A stretch of DNA of 64,000 bases from Klebsiella pneumoniae (GCF_000742135.1 NZ_KN046818.1:5154050-5218049); one strand, 5' to 3'; numbered from the stretch's first letter, positions 42,169-53,190 are shown. Made by a program: numbers and translations. Notes: generated by a model not told the origin, from the letters alone.

Positions 42169-43365
42169 TTATGGCTGAGGATTATTCTGCAGCGTCAGCA
42201 GCAGTCCATCGCGGCGCATAGCGGCGGCTTCTTCCGGCTGATGCAGGCGGTCCAGGGCATCCGCCAGCCAGGCGTAATCAAAGGCATCCGGACGCTGCTT
42301 AAGCGCGGCGCGGAAGGCGATGCTGGCCTCCTGCCATTCGCCGTGCCGCATCAGCGACTGGCCCAGGGTGCTCCACAGCAGCGGACGGTCGCCAACGGCT
42401 TTGATCTGCTGGCGCAACACTTTCTCCAGCTGTTCCGGGTTATTGGTCTTCAGACGCGGGATCGGCATCACCAGACGGTCATCATACTGTTTCTTCAGAC
42501 CATCAATGATAATTTGCTGCGCGGTATCGTGATCGTCGCTCTCGATGAGGCGCTCGGCCATCGCCACCTGCAGCGGCACCAGCGCCCGCGTTTTACGGCT
42601 CTGGTTGCGCCACCATTCGCGTAGTCCTTCGCTGCCGCCATCGGCCAGCGCTTTATCCATCAGGCCAACCCAGGCCAGCTGTTCCAGCGCCGCGCGGTGC
42701 GCTTCATCGCCGACGTTAGCTTTCGCCATCGACGGAATGATGTCCAGCAGCGACTGCCAGGCGCCGGTGCGGGTGTATGCCTGTTCGGCGAGGCGCAGCA
42801 CTTCCGGATGACGCGGGGTAATTTCCAGCAGCTTATCGATGCCATGGCGCGCGGCGTGATTTTCATTACGCGCCAGCTGCAGGCGAACGCGAGTGATTTC
42901 CACCGGGATCAGGTCATCGCCCGCCAGCTCGGTGGCGCGCTCCAGATGCTGGTTGGCCCGCGCTTCATCACCGCGCTGCTGAGCCGCTTCCGCCGCCAGA
43001 AGATAGTTCACCACCGGCTGTTCGGCGTGATCGGCATTTTTCGCCATCAGCTTCTCAACCTGCTGGTAATCACCTTCCGCCAGTTTGAGCAGCGCCTGTT
43101 CGGTTTGCTTACGCGCGCGACGGCGTTTACGGCCGACAAACCAGCCGCGCGTATGCGCCCCGGTGCGGAAAATGCGGCGCAGCAGCCATTCGATGGCGAA
43201 CAGCACCACCATGGCGAGGATCAGGATGATCACCAGCCCGGTCACGCTGGTCTCGATATTGTAATTATCGGTCTGGATCAGGACGTAGCCCTGATGCCCG
43301 GCGATCATCGGGCCAAGCACGATCCCGGCGATCAACAGTGCGAAGAGTAAAAGAATTTTCAGCAT
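42169..43365 (-). CDS. hemY: HemY, inner-membrane TPR protein of heme metabolism
   Basis: 398 residues, as in E. coli. Two N-terminal membrane segments (LLLFALLIAGIVLGPMIAG and VTGLVIILILAMVVLFAIEWLL) are followed by a basic stretch GRKRRRARKQ and then TPR-like helices to the C-terminus. It belongs to the enterobacterial hemCDXY operon. It is not the protoporphyrinogen oxidase also called HemY in Gram-positives. Its role is thought to be in a late step or assembly of heme synthesis, but is not settled. It follows hemX by 3 bases. Confidence 0.95.
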   Translation of the reverse strand: MLKILLLFALLIAGIVLGPMIAGHQGYVLIQTDNYNIETSVTGLVIILILAMVVLFAIEWLLRRIFRTGAHTRGWFVGRKRRRARKQTEQALLKLAEGDYQQVEKLMAKNADHAEQPVVNYLLAAEAAQQRGDEARANQHLERATELAGDDLIPVEITRVRLQLARNENHAARHGIDKLLEITPRHPEVLRLAEQAYTRTGAWQSLLDIIPSMAKANVGDEAHRAALEQLAWVGLMDKALADGGSEGLREWWRNQSRKTRALVPLQVAMAERLIESDDHDTAQQIIIDGLKKQYDDRLVMPIPRLKTNNPEQLEKVLRQQIKAVGDRPLLWSTLGQSLMRHGEWQEASIAFRAALKQRPDAFDYAWLADALDRLHQPEEAAAMRRDGLLLTLQNNPQP

Positions 43366-43368
43366 GCG

Positions 43369-44550
43369 TTACTCTCCTTGCGGCGCAGCGGGGGCGGCCG
43401 GCGCAGCAGGTGCGGGCGAAGGCGCGCCGCCCGCGGTAACGGCAGGCTGCGCCATCAGGTTGCGCACTCGGGTTTGCATCAGTTTTTCCAGCAACGCCTG
43501 ACTCTGCAGCGTTTCCGGCACCGTCATGGTAATGCTTTGCTGACTGAGCTTATCCACCTCGTCGAGGAAGGCTTTAGTGGTGGCGTCATCGGTATCATAA
43601 TAGGCGCGTACCCAGGTCGAGACGTTATCCAGCGACTGTTTCCAGGTCTCTTCCTGATGGCGCGGAACTGCCTGCGCGGCGACCAGCAGGCGAGAGCGAA
43701 TATTTTCCCGCAGATAGATATCCTGATTCGGCGCCAGCAGCGGGACCGCCGTTTCATCGCGGCGGCGCACGGTGATAAAGCTGTCCATAAAGTTCTGCCA
43801 GCTTTTCTGCAGGTTGACGCGCCATTCGCTGATAGAACTGGAAAGCTCATCGCTATCAGCGTCCATCGGCGAATCGTCATCGTTATTATCTGCCAGCCGC
43901 AGGTTATCGATTTGGTTCGCCAGCTGATTAACCTTGAGGATCATGCCGTCATAGTCCACCTGGCTTACCGCGGAGAGGGTGGCGATGTCGTCGGTGATCG
44001 CCCGGCGGGCGCCGATGAGGCTTGGGTCGTTCATGTCGGCGAGGCTGGCGTCAGCGCTTTTCAGCAGCGCGGCGGCGGTGGTGACATCCTGATCGCTCCA
44101 CAGCTTACGTCCCGCCAGCTTGACGAGGAAGTCGGCCTGGGCCAGCAGCCAGGTTTTGGCATCGCTACCGGAAATCACCGCCACTTTTTGCTGCAGCTCA
44201 TCCAACTGTTTGGCCAGCGTCTCCTGCTGGTGTTTGGCTTCGTTTAGCTGGTCGGCCTGCTGTTTGATAACACCTTCCAGTTCACTTTTTTGATTTTCCT
44301 GCGCTTTTTGCAGCGCCGCGACCTGGCTTGCTAATTCAGAGGTAGTTGCGTTTTGCCGCGTGGCCTGTTGTTTGTTCAGGCCATACAGGCCGATGCCGGC
44401 GGCTATCGCAATGGCGATAGCGATCGCGCTGAGCGCCAGGCTGGTTTTATTGCCTGCCTTCTTCTTCTCAGTGTTCTCTGGCTGTGGTGTGGTCTCCACG
44501 GCCTCCCTGGTCTCTTCAACCACGGCGGATTGATTTTGTTGTTCCGTCAT
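43369..44550 (-). CDS. hemX: HemX, putative uroporphyrinogen-III C-methyltransferase family protein
   Basis: 393 residues from ATG 44550 (GGAAG upstream), giving [21 protein letters not shown], the E. coli start; an ATG four codons earlier (44562) is rejected. It has a cytoplasmic charged N-terminus, one membrane segment ([22 protein letters not shown]), a coiled-coil stretch about 65-125 rich in Gln/Lys/Glu, then a globular periplasmic region and an Ala-Pro-rich tail. Methyltransferase activity is a database name, not supported by a SAM motif here. Confidence 0.93.
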   Translation of the reverse strand: MTEQQNQSAVVEETREAVETTPQPENTEKKKAGNKTSLALSAIAIAIAIAAGIGLYGLNKQQATRQNATTSELASQVAALQKAQENQKSELEGVIKQQADQLNEAKHQQETLAKQLDELQQKVAVISGSDAKTWLLAQADFLVKLAGRKLWSDQDVTTAAALLKSADASLADMNDPSLIGARRAITDDIATLSAVSQVDYDGMILKVNQLANQIDNLRLADNNDDDSPMDADSDELSSSISEWRVNLQKSWQNFMDSFITVRRRDETAVPLLAPNQDIYLRENIRSRLLVAAQAVPRHQEETWKQSLDNVSTWVRAYYDTDDATTKAFLDEVDKLSQQSITMTVPETLQSQALLEKLMQTRVRNLMAQPAVTAGGAPSPAPAAPAAPAAPQGE

Positions 44551-44571
44551 TATGGCTTCCAATGTTGAGAG

Positions 44572-45312
44572 TTATTGTAATGCGCGTAGCAGCGCATCGT
44601 TGTCGGCGCTATCGGCAACCTGAATCTCCTGCCAGCCCAGTTCCCGGGCCTGAAGGGCCAGACGTTCGCTGACAACGACAACGCGGCAGTGCAGGAGCCA
44701 CTGTTCGCGATACCATTGCGGTATTAACGACCATAGCTGCTGCAGCATCTCGCCGCTGGTGACCACCAGCGTGGTGACTCCGCGAGATTGCCAGCGCATC
44801 GCTTCTTCTGCGCCATCGTAATGTTTTGCACTACGTTGATAACATTCACAAAATGTGACCCTGGCGCCGCGCTCGGTCAGCGTCGCGCCTAAGAGTTCCC
44901 GCCCGCCATTGCCGCGTAGGATCAGCGCATTTTTCCCGGCAATGTTTTGTAATTCAGGTAATTGTAGCAAGACTTCGCTAATTTCCCGATCTAACGGGTA
45001 ATGGATATGCTGCCCACTGACCGTATGCAGGGCCAGCGCCGTCGTGCGGCCAATGGCAAAATAGCGCGGAGAAGTGGGCCAGGGCAGGCCCTGCTGCTGC
45101 AGACGGGCATGGGCGAATTCCACCGCATGCTGGGATAGCGCAAATAGCAGATCGTCGGGTCCCAGTCGGGCAAGCGCATCGCCCAGCGCGGGAAGCTCCC
45201 TGCCGGGCGTAAATTCTATCAGCGGAAAGCTCCAGGCCACGCGTCCCATGGCCCGCAGACGGCTGACCAGCGCTTCTCCTTGCGGTAGTGGACGAGTGAC
45301 CAGGATGCTCAT
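44572..45312 (-). CDS. hemD: Uroporphyrinogen-III synthase
   Basis: Closes and inverts ring D of hydroxymethylbilane to make uroporphyrinogen III. It has 246 residues, as in E. coli. The family is poorly conserved; [23 protein letters not shown] at the start and [10 protein letters not shown] are recognisable. Its ATG overlaps the hemC stop by four bases. Confidence 0.95.
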   Translation of the reverse strand: MSILVTRPLPQGEALVSRLRAMGRVAWSFPLIEFTPGRELPALGDALARLGPDDLLFALSQHAVEFAHARLQQQGLPWPTSPRYFAIGRTTALALHTVSGQHIHYPLDREISEVLLQLPELQNIAGKNALILRGNGGRELLGATLTERGARVTFCECYQRSAKHYDGAEEAMRWQSRGVTTLVVTSGEMLQQLWSLIPQWYREQWLLHCRVVVVSERLALQARELGWQEIQVADSADNDALLRALQ

Positions 45313-46250
45313 CGCGGGGCTTCTCCATCATAAACCGCCGCGAGAATCTCGCGGGCGCCATTATCCAGAAGCTCTTCCGCCAGCGAGATGCCGAGGGCTT
45401 CCGCTTGTTCCGCTGGCCCGCGTCGTTCGCCGCGCACCAGCTGTGAACCATCCGGAGCGCCAACCAGCGCCCGCAGCCACAGTTCCCCGTCCTTCAGTTC
45501 CGCATAGCTGCCGATCGGCACCTGGCAGCCGCCTTCGAGGCGGGTGTTCATCGCCCGCTCGGCGCGCACGCGCACCGCCGTTTCCGTATGGTTGAGAGGC
45601 GCTAACAGCCCCTGGGTCCATGCATCATCAAGACGGCATTCGATGCCGACCGCGCCCTGGCCGACCGCCGGCAGAGATTGCTCAGGCGACAGCGGCTGGC
45701 GAATACGCGCTTCCAGCTGCAGACGCTTCAGGCCGGCGGCGGCGAGGATGATGGCGTCGTACTCGCCGTTATCCAGCTTACTCAGCCGGGTACCGACGTT
45801 ACCGCGCAGAGAGCGGATCGCCAGATCCGGACGGGTGGCGGCCAGCTGGCACTGACGGCGTAAACTTGACGTGCCAACGACGCTGCCGGCCGGCAGTTCG
45901 TCAATCGAGGCATAGCGATTGGAGACAAACGCGTCGCGCGGATCGTCGCGCTCGCAGATAGTCACCAGCCCCAGGCCCTCCGGGAATTCCACCGGCACAT
46001 CTTTCATCGAATGGACGGCGATATCGGCGCGCCCTTCGAGCATGGCGAGCTCTAACTCTTTCACAAATAAGCCTTTGCCCCCCACCTTTGCCAGCGGAGT
46101 ATCAAGGATGACATCCCCGCGCGTGACCATCGGCACCAGCTCGACCTTCAGTCCGGGATGCGCTTGTTCCAGGCGCGCTTTAACATACTGCGCCTGCCAT
46201 AGCGCAAGCGGGCTTTGCCGTGTGGCAATTTTCAAAACTTTGTCTAACAT
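45309..46250 (-). CDS. hemC: Porphobilinogen deaminase (hydroxymethylbilane synthase)
   Basis: Joins four porphobilinogens into hydroxymethylbilane using a covalently bound dipyrromethane. It has 313 residues from ATG 46250, giving [20 protein letters not shown]. An ATG five codons earlier (46265) is less like the family. The cofactor cysteine is C242 in [13 protein letters not shown], and the catalytic aspartate lies in HSMKDVP (residues 80-86). It is the first gene of hemCDXY, divergent from cyaA. Confidence 0.97.
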   Translation of the reverse strand: MLDKVLKIATRQSPLALWQAQYVKARLEQAHPGLKVELVPMVTRGDVILDTPLAKVGGKGLFVKELELAMLEGRADIAVHSMKDVPVEFPEGLGLVTICERDDPRDAFVSNRYASIDELPAGSVVGTSSLRRQCQLAATRPDLAIRSLRGNVGTRLSKLDNGEYDAIILAAAGLKRLQLEARIRQPLSPEQSLPAVGQGAVGIECRLDDAWTQGLLAPLNHTETAVRVRAERAMNTRLEGGCQVPIGSYAELKDGELWLRALVGAPDGSQLVRGERRGPAEQAEALGISLAEELLDNGAREILAAVYDGEAPR

Positions 46251-46607
46251 GCTTGTTACCGTCATTATCGACCACTATCCATCCTAACATTGTTGTCTTA
46301 CGGATGTTAGTTTTCACGGTTTATGTGGGAGGTGGCTCCGGCCCACTCTTTTTTAACCTTTCATGCGCGTGGCGGTTGCCGGAGGCGTAGTGAGGAATTT
46401 ACAGGTAATAAACGGTGCTACACTTGTATGTAGCGCATCTTTCTTTACGGTCAATGAGCAAGGTGTTAAATTGATCACGTTTTAAACCATTTGTCAGTCC
46501 GCTGCTCATCACAACCACACCGACGACGAATGGTGACGGTTTTTGTTGAAATACTGAAATCCTCCGTACTATTGTACCTCGGGTTTTTGAACATCAGGCG
46601 ATATGTC
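46251..46607. other. hemC-cyaA divergent control region
   Basis: 357 bases without a gene. For cyaA it holds an extended -10 TGCTACACT (46416-46424). Further down are TTTACG (46444-46449) and TTAAAT (46466-46471), 16 bases apart, with a CRP site over the second -10. I cannot name the hemC promoter. Confidence 0.65.
46464..46479. promoter_or_regulatory. CRP-cAMP site at cyaA
   Basis: TGTTA-aattga-TCACG matches the TGTGA-N6-TCACA consensus at 8 of 10 positions and equals the E. coli cyaA site as recalled. It covers a likely -10 box, so bound CRP should repress cyaA, giving feedback on cAMP synthesis. Confidence 0.8.
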
Positions 46608-49160
46608 TTGTACCTCTATATTGAGACACTGAAACAGAGACTGGATGCCATCAACCAATTGCGCGTGGATCGCGCGCTTGCTGCCATGGGACCCGCTTTC
46701 CAGCAGGTTTACAGTCTACTGCCAACGTTATTACATTATCATCACCCGCTGATGCCGGGTTACCTTGACGGTAACGTTCCCCGTGGCATTTGCCTCTACA
46801 CGCCTGATGAAACCCAACGCCACTATCTTGAAGAACTGGAACTGCATCGCGGTATGCAGACTCAGGAGCCGCCGAAAGGCGAGCTGCCGATCACCGGCGT
46901 CTACTCGATGGGCAGTACTTCCTCCGTCGGCCAGAGCTGCTCTTCCGATCTTGATATCTGGGTATGTCACCAGGCCTGGCTGGATAGCGAAGAGCGTCAG
47001 CTGCTGCAGCGAAAATGCAGCCTGCTTGAGAGCTGGGCTGCCTCGCTCGGCGTGGAAGTCAGCTTCTTCCTGATCGACGAAAACCGTTTCCGTCATAACG
47101 AAAGCGGTAGCCTCGGCGGCGAAGACTGCGGTTCGACCCAGCATATCCTGTTGCTTGATGAGTTCTACCGCACCGCGGTGCGCCTCGCCGGCAAGCGTAT
47201 TCTGTGGAATATGGTGCCGTGCGATGAAGAAGAGCATTACGATGATTACGTGATGGGGCTGTATGCCCAGGGCGTGCTGACGCCTAACGAATGGCTCGAT
47301 CTCGGCGGCCTCAGTTCGCTGTCGGCGGAAGAGTACTTCGGCGCCAGCCTGTGGCAGCTGTATAAAAGTATCGACTCCCCCTATAAAGCGGTGCTGAAAA
47401 CGCTGCTGCTGGAAGCCTACTCCTGGGAATACCCCAATAACCGCCTGTTAGCGAAAGATATCAAACAGCGTCTGCACGACGGGGAGATTGTCTCCTTCGG
47501 CCTCGACCCGTACTGCATGATGCTGGAGCGCGTGACCACCTATCTGCAGGCCATCGAAGATGAAACCCGCCTCGATCTGGTGCGCCGCTGCTTCTACCTG
47601 AAAGTTTGTGAAAAACTCAGCCGCGAACGCGCCTGCGTCGGCTGGCGTCGCGAAGTCGTCAGCCAGTTGGTGAATGCCTGGGGCTGGGACGAAAAGCGTC
47701 TGATGATGCTCGACAACCGCGCCAACTGGAAAATCGATGAAGTGCGCAAGGCGCACAACGAACTGCTCGACGCCATGATGCAGAGCTATCGTAATCTGAT
47801 CCGCTTCGCGCGGCGCAATAACCTTAGCGTCTCCGCCAGCCCGCAGGATATTGGCGTGCTGACCCGTAAGCTGTATGCGGCCTTTGAAGCGCTGCCGGGG
47901 AAAGTGACGCTGGTAAACCCGCAAATTTCGCCGGATCTGTCGGAACCGAACCTGACCTTTATCCACGTGCCGCCGGGCCGCGCCAACCGTACCGGTTGGT
48001 ATCTGTACAACCGCGCGCCGGACATGGAATCGATCATCAGCCATCAGCCGCTGGAATATAACCGTTATCTTAATAAGCTGGTGGCCTGGGCCTGGTTTAA
48101 CGGCCTGCTGACCTCACGCACCCGCCTGTTTATTAAGGGCAACGGCATCGTCGATCTGGCGAAGCTGCAGGAGATGGTGGCCGACGTGTCGCACCACTTC
48201 CCGCTGCGCCTGCCGGCGCCGACGCCAAAGGCGCTGTACAGCCCGTGCGAAATCCGCCACCTGGCGATTATCGTCAACCTCGAATATGACCCAACCGCGG
48301 CCTTCCGTAACCAGGTGGTGCACTTCGATTTCCGTAAGCTGGATGTTTTCAGCTTCGGCGAAGAGCAAAAATGCCTGATCGGCAGCGTCGACCTGCTGTA
48401 TCGCAACTCGTGGAACGAAGTGCGTACGCTGCACTTTAACGGCGAACAGGCGATGATCGAGGCGCTGAAAACGATCCTCGGCAAAATGCACCAGGACGCC
48501 GCGCCGCCGGACAGCGTGGAGGTGTTCTGCTATAGTCAGCACCTGCGCGGCCTGATCCGCACCCGCGTGCAGCAGATGATCTCCGAATGTATCGAACTGC
48601 GTCTCTCCAGTACCCGCCAGGATACCGGGCGCTTCAAAGCGCTGCGCGTCTCCGGCCAGACGTGGGGGCTGTTCTTCGAGCGGCTTAACGTTTCGGTGCA
48701 GAAGCTGGAAAACGCCATTGAGTTCTACGGCGCTATCTCGCACAACAAGCTGCACGGGCTGTCGGTGCAGGTGGAAACCAATCACGTTAAGCTGCCGGCG
48801 GTGGTGGATGGCTTCGCCAGCGAAGGGATTATTCAGTTCTTCTTTGAAGACGCGGATAACAACGACAGCGGCTTTAACATCTATATTCTTGATGAGAGCA
48901 ACCGCGCCGAGGTCTATCATCACTGCGAGGGCAGTAAAGAGGAGCTGGTGCGCGACGTCAGCCGCTTCTATTCGTCATCGCACGATCGTTTCACCTACGG
49001 CTCCAGCTTTATCAACTTCAACCTGCCGCAGTTCTATCAGATTGTCGAGGTAGACGGGCGCACCCAGGTGATCCCTTTCCGCACCCAGGCGATTGCCGCT
49101 GCGATACCCACCAGCCAGGACGTTACCGCCTCGCCGGTGCTGCAGCAGCGCTACTCGTAG
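46608..49160 (+). CDS. cyaA: Class I adenylate cyclase
   Basis: Makes cAMP from ATP; its activity is controlled by phosphorylated EIIA-Glc. It has 850 residues from TTG 46608, the same unusual start as E. coli, giving [21 protein letters not shown]. The TTG and a weak ribosome site keep expression low. In-frame codons from 46491 overlap the CRP site region and are rejected. The nucleotidyltransferase motif [17 protein letters not shown] has G102-S103 and D114-x-D116. The C-terminal half is the glucose-sensitive regulatory region. The tail after residue about 825 is diverged from E. coli. Confidence 0.97.
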   Translation: MYLYIETLKQRLDAINQLRVDRALAAMGPAFQQVYSLLPTLLHYHHPLMPGYLDGNVPRGICLYTPDETQRHYLEELELHRGMQTQEPPKGELPITGVYSMGSTSSVGQSCSSDLDIWVCHQAWLDSEERQLLQRKCSLLESWAASLGVEVSFFLIDENRFRHNESGSLGGEDCGSTQHILLLDEFYRTAVRLAGKRILWNMVPCDEEEHYDDYVMGLYAQGVLTPNEWLDLGGLSSLSAEEYFGASLWQLYKSIDSPYKAVLKTLLLEAYSWEYPNNRLLAKDIKQRLHDGEIVSFGLDPYCMMLERVTTYLQAIEDETRLDLVRRCFYLKVCEKLSRERACVGWRREVVSQLVNAWGWDEKRLMMLDNRANWKIDEVRKAHNELLDAMMQSYRNLIRFARRNNLSVSASPQDIGVLTRKLYAAFEALPGKVTLVNPQISPDLSEPNLTFIHVPPGRANRTGWYLYNRAPDMESIISHQPLEYNRYLNKLVAWAWFNGLLTSRTRLFIKGNGIVDLAKLQEMVADVSHHFPLRLPAPTPKALYSPCEIRHLAIIVNLEYDPTAAFRNQVVHFDFRKLDVFSFGEEQKCLIGSVDLLYRNSWNEVRTLHFNGEQAMIEALKTILGKMHQDAAPPDSVEVFCYSQHLRGLIRTRVQQMISECIELRLSSTRQDTGRFKALRVSGQTWGLFFERLNVSVQKLENAIEFYGAISHNKLHGLSVQVETNHVKLPAVVDGFASEGIIQFFFEDADNNDSGFNIYILDESNRAEVYHHCEGSKEELVRDVSRFYSSSHDRFTYGSSFINFNLPQFYQIVEVDGRTQVIPFRTQAIAAAIPTSQDVTASPVLQQRYS

Positions 49161-49164
49161 ATTT

Positions 49165-49284
49165 GGCCCGGATAAGGCGTGAGCCGCTATCCGCAGATAT
49201 TCCCTGCTGGCGCTGCGCTTAGCAGGGCTACGGTTCTAAGTCGTCGGGTCGCCCGGATAAGGCGCGATGCGCCGCTATCCGGGA
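49165..49284. repeat. Cluster of three REP-type palindromes (BIME)
   Basis: Three palindromic units between cyaA and cyaY: GCCCGGATAAGGCG…CCGCTATCCG (49166-49193), CCCTGCTGGCGCTGCGCTTAGCAGGG (49202-49227), and GCCCGGATAAGGCG…CGCCGCTATCCGGG (49251-49283). Outer units share sequence and orientation. They sit in a convergent 3' space, the usual place for REP elements. Confidence 0.85.
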
Positions 49285-49293
49285 AACACGTCA

Positions 49294-49614
49294 TTAACGG
49301 AACTTCACCGTCTCACCGGCCTGCTGGCTCGCCGCCTGCTCCAGCAGATCCCAGAAGGTTTCGCCGCTGCGATCGCAGATCCACTCGTCGCCTTTGAGAT
49401 CGAAGTGATAGCCGCCCTGTTTGGTGGCCAGCCACACCTGGTGCAGCGGCTCCTGACGGTTAATAATGATTTTGCTGCCGTTTTCAAAGCTGATGGTCAG
49501 CACGCCGCCGTTGATTTCGCAGTCGATGTCGCTATCGCCGTCCCAGTCGTCCAGACGTTCTTCGATGGTCATCCACAGGCTATCGGCCAGGCGATGGAAT
49601 TCACTGTCGTTCAT
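49294..49614 (-). CDS. cyaY: Frataxin-like iron donor CyaY
   Basis: 106 residues, the E. coli length. An acidic first helix ([12 protein letters not shown]) binds iron. The frataxin beta-sheet motifs [35 protein letters not shown] and [17 protein letters not shown] are clear. It modulates iron-sulfur cluster assembly on IscS-IscU. It is convergent with cyaA. Confidence 0.97.
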   Translation of the reverse strand: MNDSEFHRLADSLWMTIEERLDDWDGDSDIDCEINGGVLTISFENGSKIIINRQEPLHQVWLATKQGGYHFDLKGDEWICDRSGETFWDLLEQAASQQAGETVKFR

Positions 49615-49760
49615 AATTTGATTCTGCTTTTTTGATTTTTGAAGATGGGTCGCAGTATAGCGCGAAACAAAAGCGCGCGCAGTCGGATGCTAAAGGCTTG
49701 CTTTTACGTCTTCTCCTGCGATGATAGAAAGCAGAAAGAATGAATCACGGGCAACTATCA

Positions 49761-49964
49761 ATGAAAAACGTTTTTCCTACGCTTGCCGTTTTGTTTGCGA
49801 TCTTCAGCCTGACCGGCTGCGGTCTGAAAGGGCCTCTCTATTTCCCACCGGCGGACAAAACCGCGCCGCCGCCGACCAAACCGGTTAACCCTGGCATTCA
49901 GAGCGCAACGCCGGATCGTAACGATCGTGGCGATACCGGTGGTCCGAGCCAGGTCAATTACTAA
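49761..49964 (+). CDS. lptM: Small outer-membrane lipoprotein LptM (YifL)
   Basis: 67 residues from ATG 49761, the E. coli length. The signal peptide ends in lipobox LTGC with C20 as the lipidated residue, followed by GLKGPLYFPPADK and a Pro-rich tail ending GPSQVNY. In E. coli LptM helps LptD mature and assemble in the outer membrane. The in-frame ATG at 49740 would weaken the signal peptide. It lies 35 bases before dapF. Confidence 0.94.
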   Translation: MKNVFPTLAVLFAIFSLTGCGLKGPLYFPPADKTAPPPTKPVNPGIQSATPDRNDRGDTGGPSQVNY

Positions 49965-49999
49965 CGATAACGTTCTGTTCCGCGCAACTGGAGTAGATG

Positions 50000-50824
50000 A
50001 TGCAGTTCTCTAAAATGCATGGCCTTGGCAACGATTTTATGGTCGTTGACGCGGTAACGCAGAATGTTTTTTTCTCGCCGGAGCTGATTCGCCGCCTGGC
50101 GGATCGCCACCTTGGCGTCGGGTTCGATCAGCTATTGGTCGTCGAACCGCCCTACGATCCGGATCTGGATTTCCACTACCGGATCTTTAACGCCGACGGC
50201 AGCGAAGTGTCGCAGTGCGGCAACGGCGCGCGCTGTTTTGCCCGCTTCGTCCGGCTGAAAGGCCTGACCAATAAACGTGATATCCGCGTGAGTACGGCCA
50301 ACGGGCGTATGGTATTAAGCGTAACGGAAGACGATCTGGTGCGGGTGAACATGGGCGAGCCCAACTTCGAGCCGTCCCAGGTGCCGTTCCGCGCCAACAA
50401 AGCGGAAAAGACCTATATCATGCGTGCCGCCGAGCAGACAGTATTGTGCGGCGTGGTGTCCATGGGAAATCCGCACTGCGTCATCCAGGTTGATGATGTG
50501 GATACGGCGGCGGTGGAAACTCTCGGCCCGGTAATGGAAAGCCATGAGCGTTTTCCGGAGCGCGCCAATATCGGCTTTATGCAGGTGGTCGGCCGGTCTC
50601 ATATCCGTCTGCGCGTCTACGAACGCGGCGCGGGGGAAACCCAGGCCTGCGGCAGCGGCGCCTGCGCCGCGGTGGCGGTGGGGATCCAGCAGGGGCTGCT
50701 GGCGGAAACGGTACGCGTGGAATTACCCGGCGGTCGTCTTGATATCGCCTGGAAAGGCCCGGGCCAGCCGCTGTTTATGACCGGCCCGGCGGCCCATGTC
50801 TATGATGGATTTATTCATTTATGA
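50000..50824 (+). CDS. dapF: Diaminopimelate epimerase
   Basis: PLP-independent epimerase giving meso-diaminopimelate for lysine and peptidoglycan. It has 274 residues from ATG 50000, six bases after GGAG (the ATG at 49997 is too close). The two catalytic cysteines are C73 in SQCGNGARC and the one in [10 protein letters not shown] near 217. Its stop overlaps the yigA start (ATGA). Confidence 0.98.
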   Translation: MQFSKMHGLGNDFMVVDAVTQNVFFSPELIRRLADRHLGVGFDQLLVVEPPYDPDLDFHYRIFNADGSEVSQCGNGARCFARFVRLKGLTNKRDIRVSTANGRMVLSVTEDDLVRVNMGEPNFEPSQVPFRANKAEKTYIMRAAEQTVLCGVVSMGNPHCVIQVDDVDTAAVETLGPVMESHERFPERANIGFMQVVGRSHIRLRVYERGAGETQACGSGACAAVAVGIQQGLLAETVRVELPGGRLDIAWKGPGQPLFMTGPAAHVYDGFIHL

Positions 50825-51528
50825 AACCAATCGGGGAAGAACAGCAGGAGGTTGCCAGCGCGTTGAACGATCGCGCAGTGGTGGACTATCTGTTGCAACA
50901 TCCTGAATTTTTTATTCGTAATGCCGCCCAGGTCGAACATCTCCGCGTCCCGCATCCGGTACGTGGTACGATTTCGCTGGTGGAGTGGCACATGATGCGG
51001 GCGCGTAACCATATTCATGTGCTGGAAGAGAATATGTCGCTGCTGATGGAGCAGGCGGTCGCTAATGAAAGCCTGTTCCAGCGCCTGCTGCAGCTGCAAA
51101 CGCGGCTGGCGGCGGCGGAGAGCCTCGACGATATGCTCAACCGCCTTCACCGCTGGGCACGCGAGCTGGGGCTGGCGGGCGCCACGGTGCGCCTGTTTCC
51201 TGACTGCTGGCGCCTCGGCGCGCCCTCGAAGTTTACCCATCTGGCATTAAACCGGCAGGCGTTTGAGCCGATCCGTATTCAACGTCTGGGCCAGGCGCGC
51301 CACTATCTTGGGCCGCTGAACGGCCCGGAGCTGCTGGTGGTGCTGCCGGAGGCGAAGGCCATTGGGTCTGTGGCGATATCGCTGCTGGGGGGCGATAATG
51401 CCCCGGGGGTGATGCTCTTCAGCAGCCGCGATGCGCAGCATTATCAGCCAGGGCAGGGGACGCAGCTGTTGCAGGAGATTGCCCAGATGCTGCCCGGCCT
51501 GCTGGAGCGCTGGATTGAACGCGCATGA
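50821..51528 (+). CDS. yigA: DUF484 family protein YigA
   Basis: 235 residues, as in E. coli. It is a DUF484 protein related to GAF-like domains, with conserved [16 protein letters not shown] and [27 protein letters not shown], the latter likely a helical linker. Its function is not established. It is wedged between dapF and xerC with four-base overlaps at both ends, so it is co-translated with them. Confidence 0.94.
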   Translation: MKPIGEEQQEVASALNDRAVVDYLLQHPEFFIRNAAQVEHLRVPHPVRGTISLVEWHMMRARNHIHVLEENMSLLMEQAVANESLFQRLLQLQTRLAAAESLDDMLNRLHRWARELGLAGATVRLFPDCWRLGAPSKFTHLALNRQAFEPIRIQRLGQARHYLGPLNGPELLVVLPEAKAIGSVAISLLGGDNAPGVMLFSSRDAQHYQPGQGTQLLQEIAQMLPGLLERWIERA

Positions 51529-52427
51529 CCGATTCTCCTCTCTTCTCCGCCGTCGCCCGCTTTCTTCGCCATCTTGGCGTTGAACGCCAGCTCAGCCCGA
51601 TCACGTTACTGAATTACCAGCGACAGCTGGACGCGCTGATCGCCCTGGCGGATGAGGCGGGCCTGAAAAGCTGGTCGCAGTGCGATGCCGCTCAGGTGCG
51701 AAGCTTTGCGGTGCGTAGTCGCCGCGCGGGGTTAGGCCCGGCAAGCCTGGCGCTTCGCCTGTCGGCGCTGCGCAGTTTCTTCGACTGGCTGGTCGGCCAG
51801 GGCGAGCTCAGCGCCAATCCGGCGAAGGGGATTGCCGCGCCGAAAATTCCCCGCCACCTGCCAAAAAATATTGACGTCGATGATGTCAATCGACTGCTGG
51901 ATATCGATCTCAACGATCCGCTGGCGGTGCGCGATCGGGCGATGCTGGAGGTGATGTACGGCGCGGGATTGCGTTTGTCCGAACTGGTCAACCTGGATAT
52001 CAAACACCTCGATCTCGAAAGCGGTGAGGTCTGGGTGATGGGCAAAGGCAGCAAGGAGCGTCGTTTGCCGATCGGTCGCAACGCGGTGGCATGGATTGAG
52101 CACTGGCTGGATTTGCGCGGCCTGTTCGGTACCGACGACGACGCGCTGTTTTTGTCGAAGCTGGGCAAACGTATTTCGGCGCGCAACGTACAGAAGCGAT
52201 TCGCCGAGTGGGGGATTAAGCAGGGGCTGAACAGCCATGTGCACCCGCACAAGCTGCGCCACTCCTTTGCCACCCATATGCTGGAGTCGAGCGGCGATCT
52301 GCGCGGCGTGCAGGAGCTGCTGGGGCATGCTAACCTCTCCACCACCCAAATCTATACCCATCTTGATTTTCAACACCTTGCCTCGGTGTACGATGCCGCG
52401 CATCCGCGCGCTAAACGGGGGAAATAA
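51525..52427 (+). CDS. xerC: Tyrosine recombinase XerC
   Basis: Works with XerD at dif to resolve chromosome dimers, and at cer-like sites on plasmids. It has 300 residues (E. coli 298). The SAM-like core-binding domain spans 1-100. Catalytic residues are all visible: R150 (GAGLRLSE), K174 (GKGSKERR), H242 and R245 ([10 protein letters not shown]), H268 (LLGHAN) and nucleophile Y277 (TTQIYTH). It is not a phage integrase; operon position and length are those of chromosomal XerC. It overlaps yigB by one base. Confidence 0.97.
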   Translation: MTDSPLFSAVARFLRHLGVERQLSPITLLNYQRQLDALIALADEAGLKSWSQCDAAQVRSFAVRSRRAGLGPASLALRLSALRSFFDWLVGQGELSANPAKGIAAPKIPRHLPKNIDVDDVNRLLDIDLNDPLAVRDRAMLEVMYGAGLRLSELVNLDIKHLDLESGEVWVMGKGSKERRLPIGRNAVAWIEHWLDLRGLFGTDDDALFLSKLGKRISARNVQKRFAEWGIKQGLNSHVHPHKLRHSFATHMLESSGDLRGVQELLGHANLSTTQIYTHLDFQHLASVYDAAHPRAKRGK

Positions 52428-53143
52428 TGCGTTTTTACCGACCTCTGGGCCAGATTTCCGCGCTGACGTTTGACCTGGACGATACCCTTTACGATAACCG
52501 CCCGGTGATTGACCGGACGATGCACGAGTCGCTGGCCTTTGTGCGCAGCTACCATCCTTCGCTCAGCCAGTTCGACGCCCATGAGCTTAATCAGCTGCGT
52601 CAGACGCTGCTGGCTGCTGAACCTGAGATTTATCATGACGTGACCGTCTGGCGCCACCGTGCGCTGGAGTTAGGTATGCGTAATGCCGGGCTCTCCGCCG
52701 AAGCGGCGAAAGCGGGGGCCGATGCGGCGATGGAACACTTCGCCCACTGGCGCAGCCGCGTCGATGTCCCGCAGGAAACGCACGATACGCTGGCGAAGCT
52801 GGCGAAGAAGTGGCCGCTGGTGGCGATTACCAATGGCAACGCCCGCCCGGAACTGTTCGGTCTGAGCGACTATTTCCGCTTCGTGCTGCGCGCCGGGCCG
52901 GATGGCCGCTCCAAGCCGTTTGCCGACATGTACCACCTTGCGGCGGAGCGTCTGAATGTGCCGCTCGGGCAGATTCTGCACGTCGGCGATGATCTGACCA
53001 CCGACGTGGCCGGCGCTATTCGCTGTGGGATGCAGGCCTGCTGGATCAAACCGCAAGGCGCGGACCTGATGCACACCGCGGACAGCCGCCTGCTGCCGCA
53101 TATTGAAATTTCACGGTTGGCATCTCTGACCTCGCTGATATAA
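52427..53143 (+). CDS. yigB: HAD-family phosphatase YigB (FMN and riboflavin-pathway phosphatase)
   Basis: 238-residue HAD hydrolase. The DxDxT nucleophile motif is [12 protein letters not shown] near the N-terminus, motif II is ITNGN, and motif IV is [12 protein letters not shown]. coli YigB dephosphorylates FMN and the riboflavin intermediate 5-amino-6-(5-phosphoribitylamino)uracil. It is the last gene of the lptM-dapF-yigA-xerC-yigB run. The uvrD promoter begins inside its 3' end. Confidence 0.95.
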   Translation: MRFYRPLGQISALTFDLDDTLYDNRPVIDRTMHESLAFVRSYHPSLSQFDAHELNQLRQTLLAAEPEIYHDVTVWRHRALELGMRNAGLSAEAAKAGADAAMEHFAHWRSRVDVPQETHDTLAKLAKKWPLVAITNGNARPELFGLSDYFRFVLRAGPDGRSKPFADMYHLAAERLNVPLGQILHVGDDLTTDVAGAIRCGMQACWIKPQGADLMHTADSRLLPHIEISRLASLTSLI

Positions 53144-53171
53144 TCACCAGTCACTCTGTATATATTAACAG
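53117..53171 (+). promoter_or_regulatory. uvrD promoter with LexA (SOS) box
   Basis: TTGGCA (53117-53122) and TATAAT (53139-53144) are 16 bases apart. A consensus LexA box CTGT-N8-ACAG (CTGTATATATTAACAG, 53156-53171) lies over the expected start of transcription, so uvrD is in the SOS regulon as in E. coli. Confidence 0.93.
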
Positions 53172-53190
53172 GGGTTCGTGGAACCCCTTC
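53171..53190 (+). other. Possible uvrD attenuator hairpin
   Basis: GGGGTTC-gtg-GAACCCC directly after the LexA box, followed by TTCTCTTCC, about 17 bases before the uvrD ATG. Attenuation of uvrD transcription has been reported in E. coli; this stem is the natural candidate. The T run is interrupted. Confidence 0.55.

Noticed and set aside
41888-42178. 96-codon ORF beginning near the hem operon end
   Set aside because: Coincides with the GlmZ small RNA; the nucleotide-level match to GlmZ explains the region.
51525-52427. Phage integrase
   Set aside because: Tyrosine recombinase residues fit, but length, operon position and sequence are those of chromosomal XerC.
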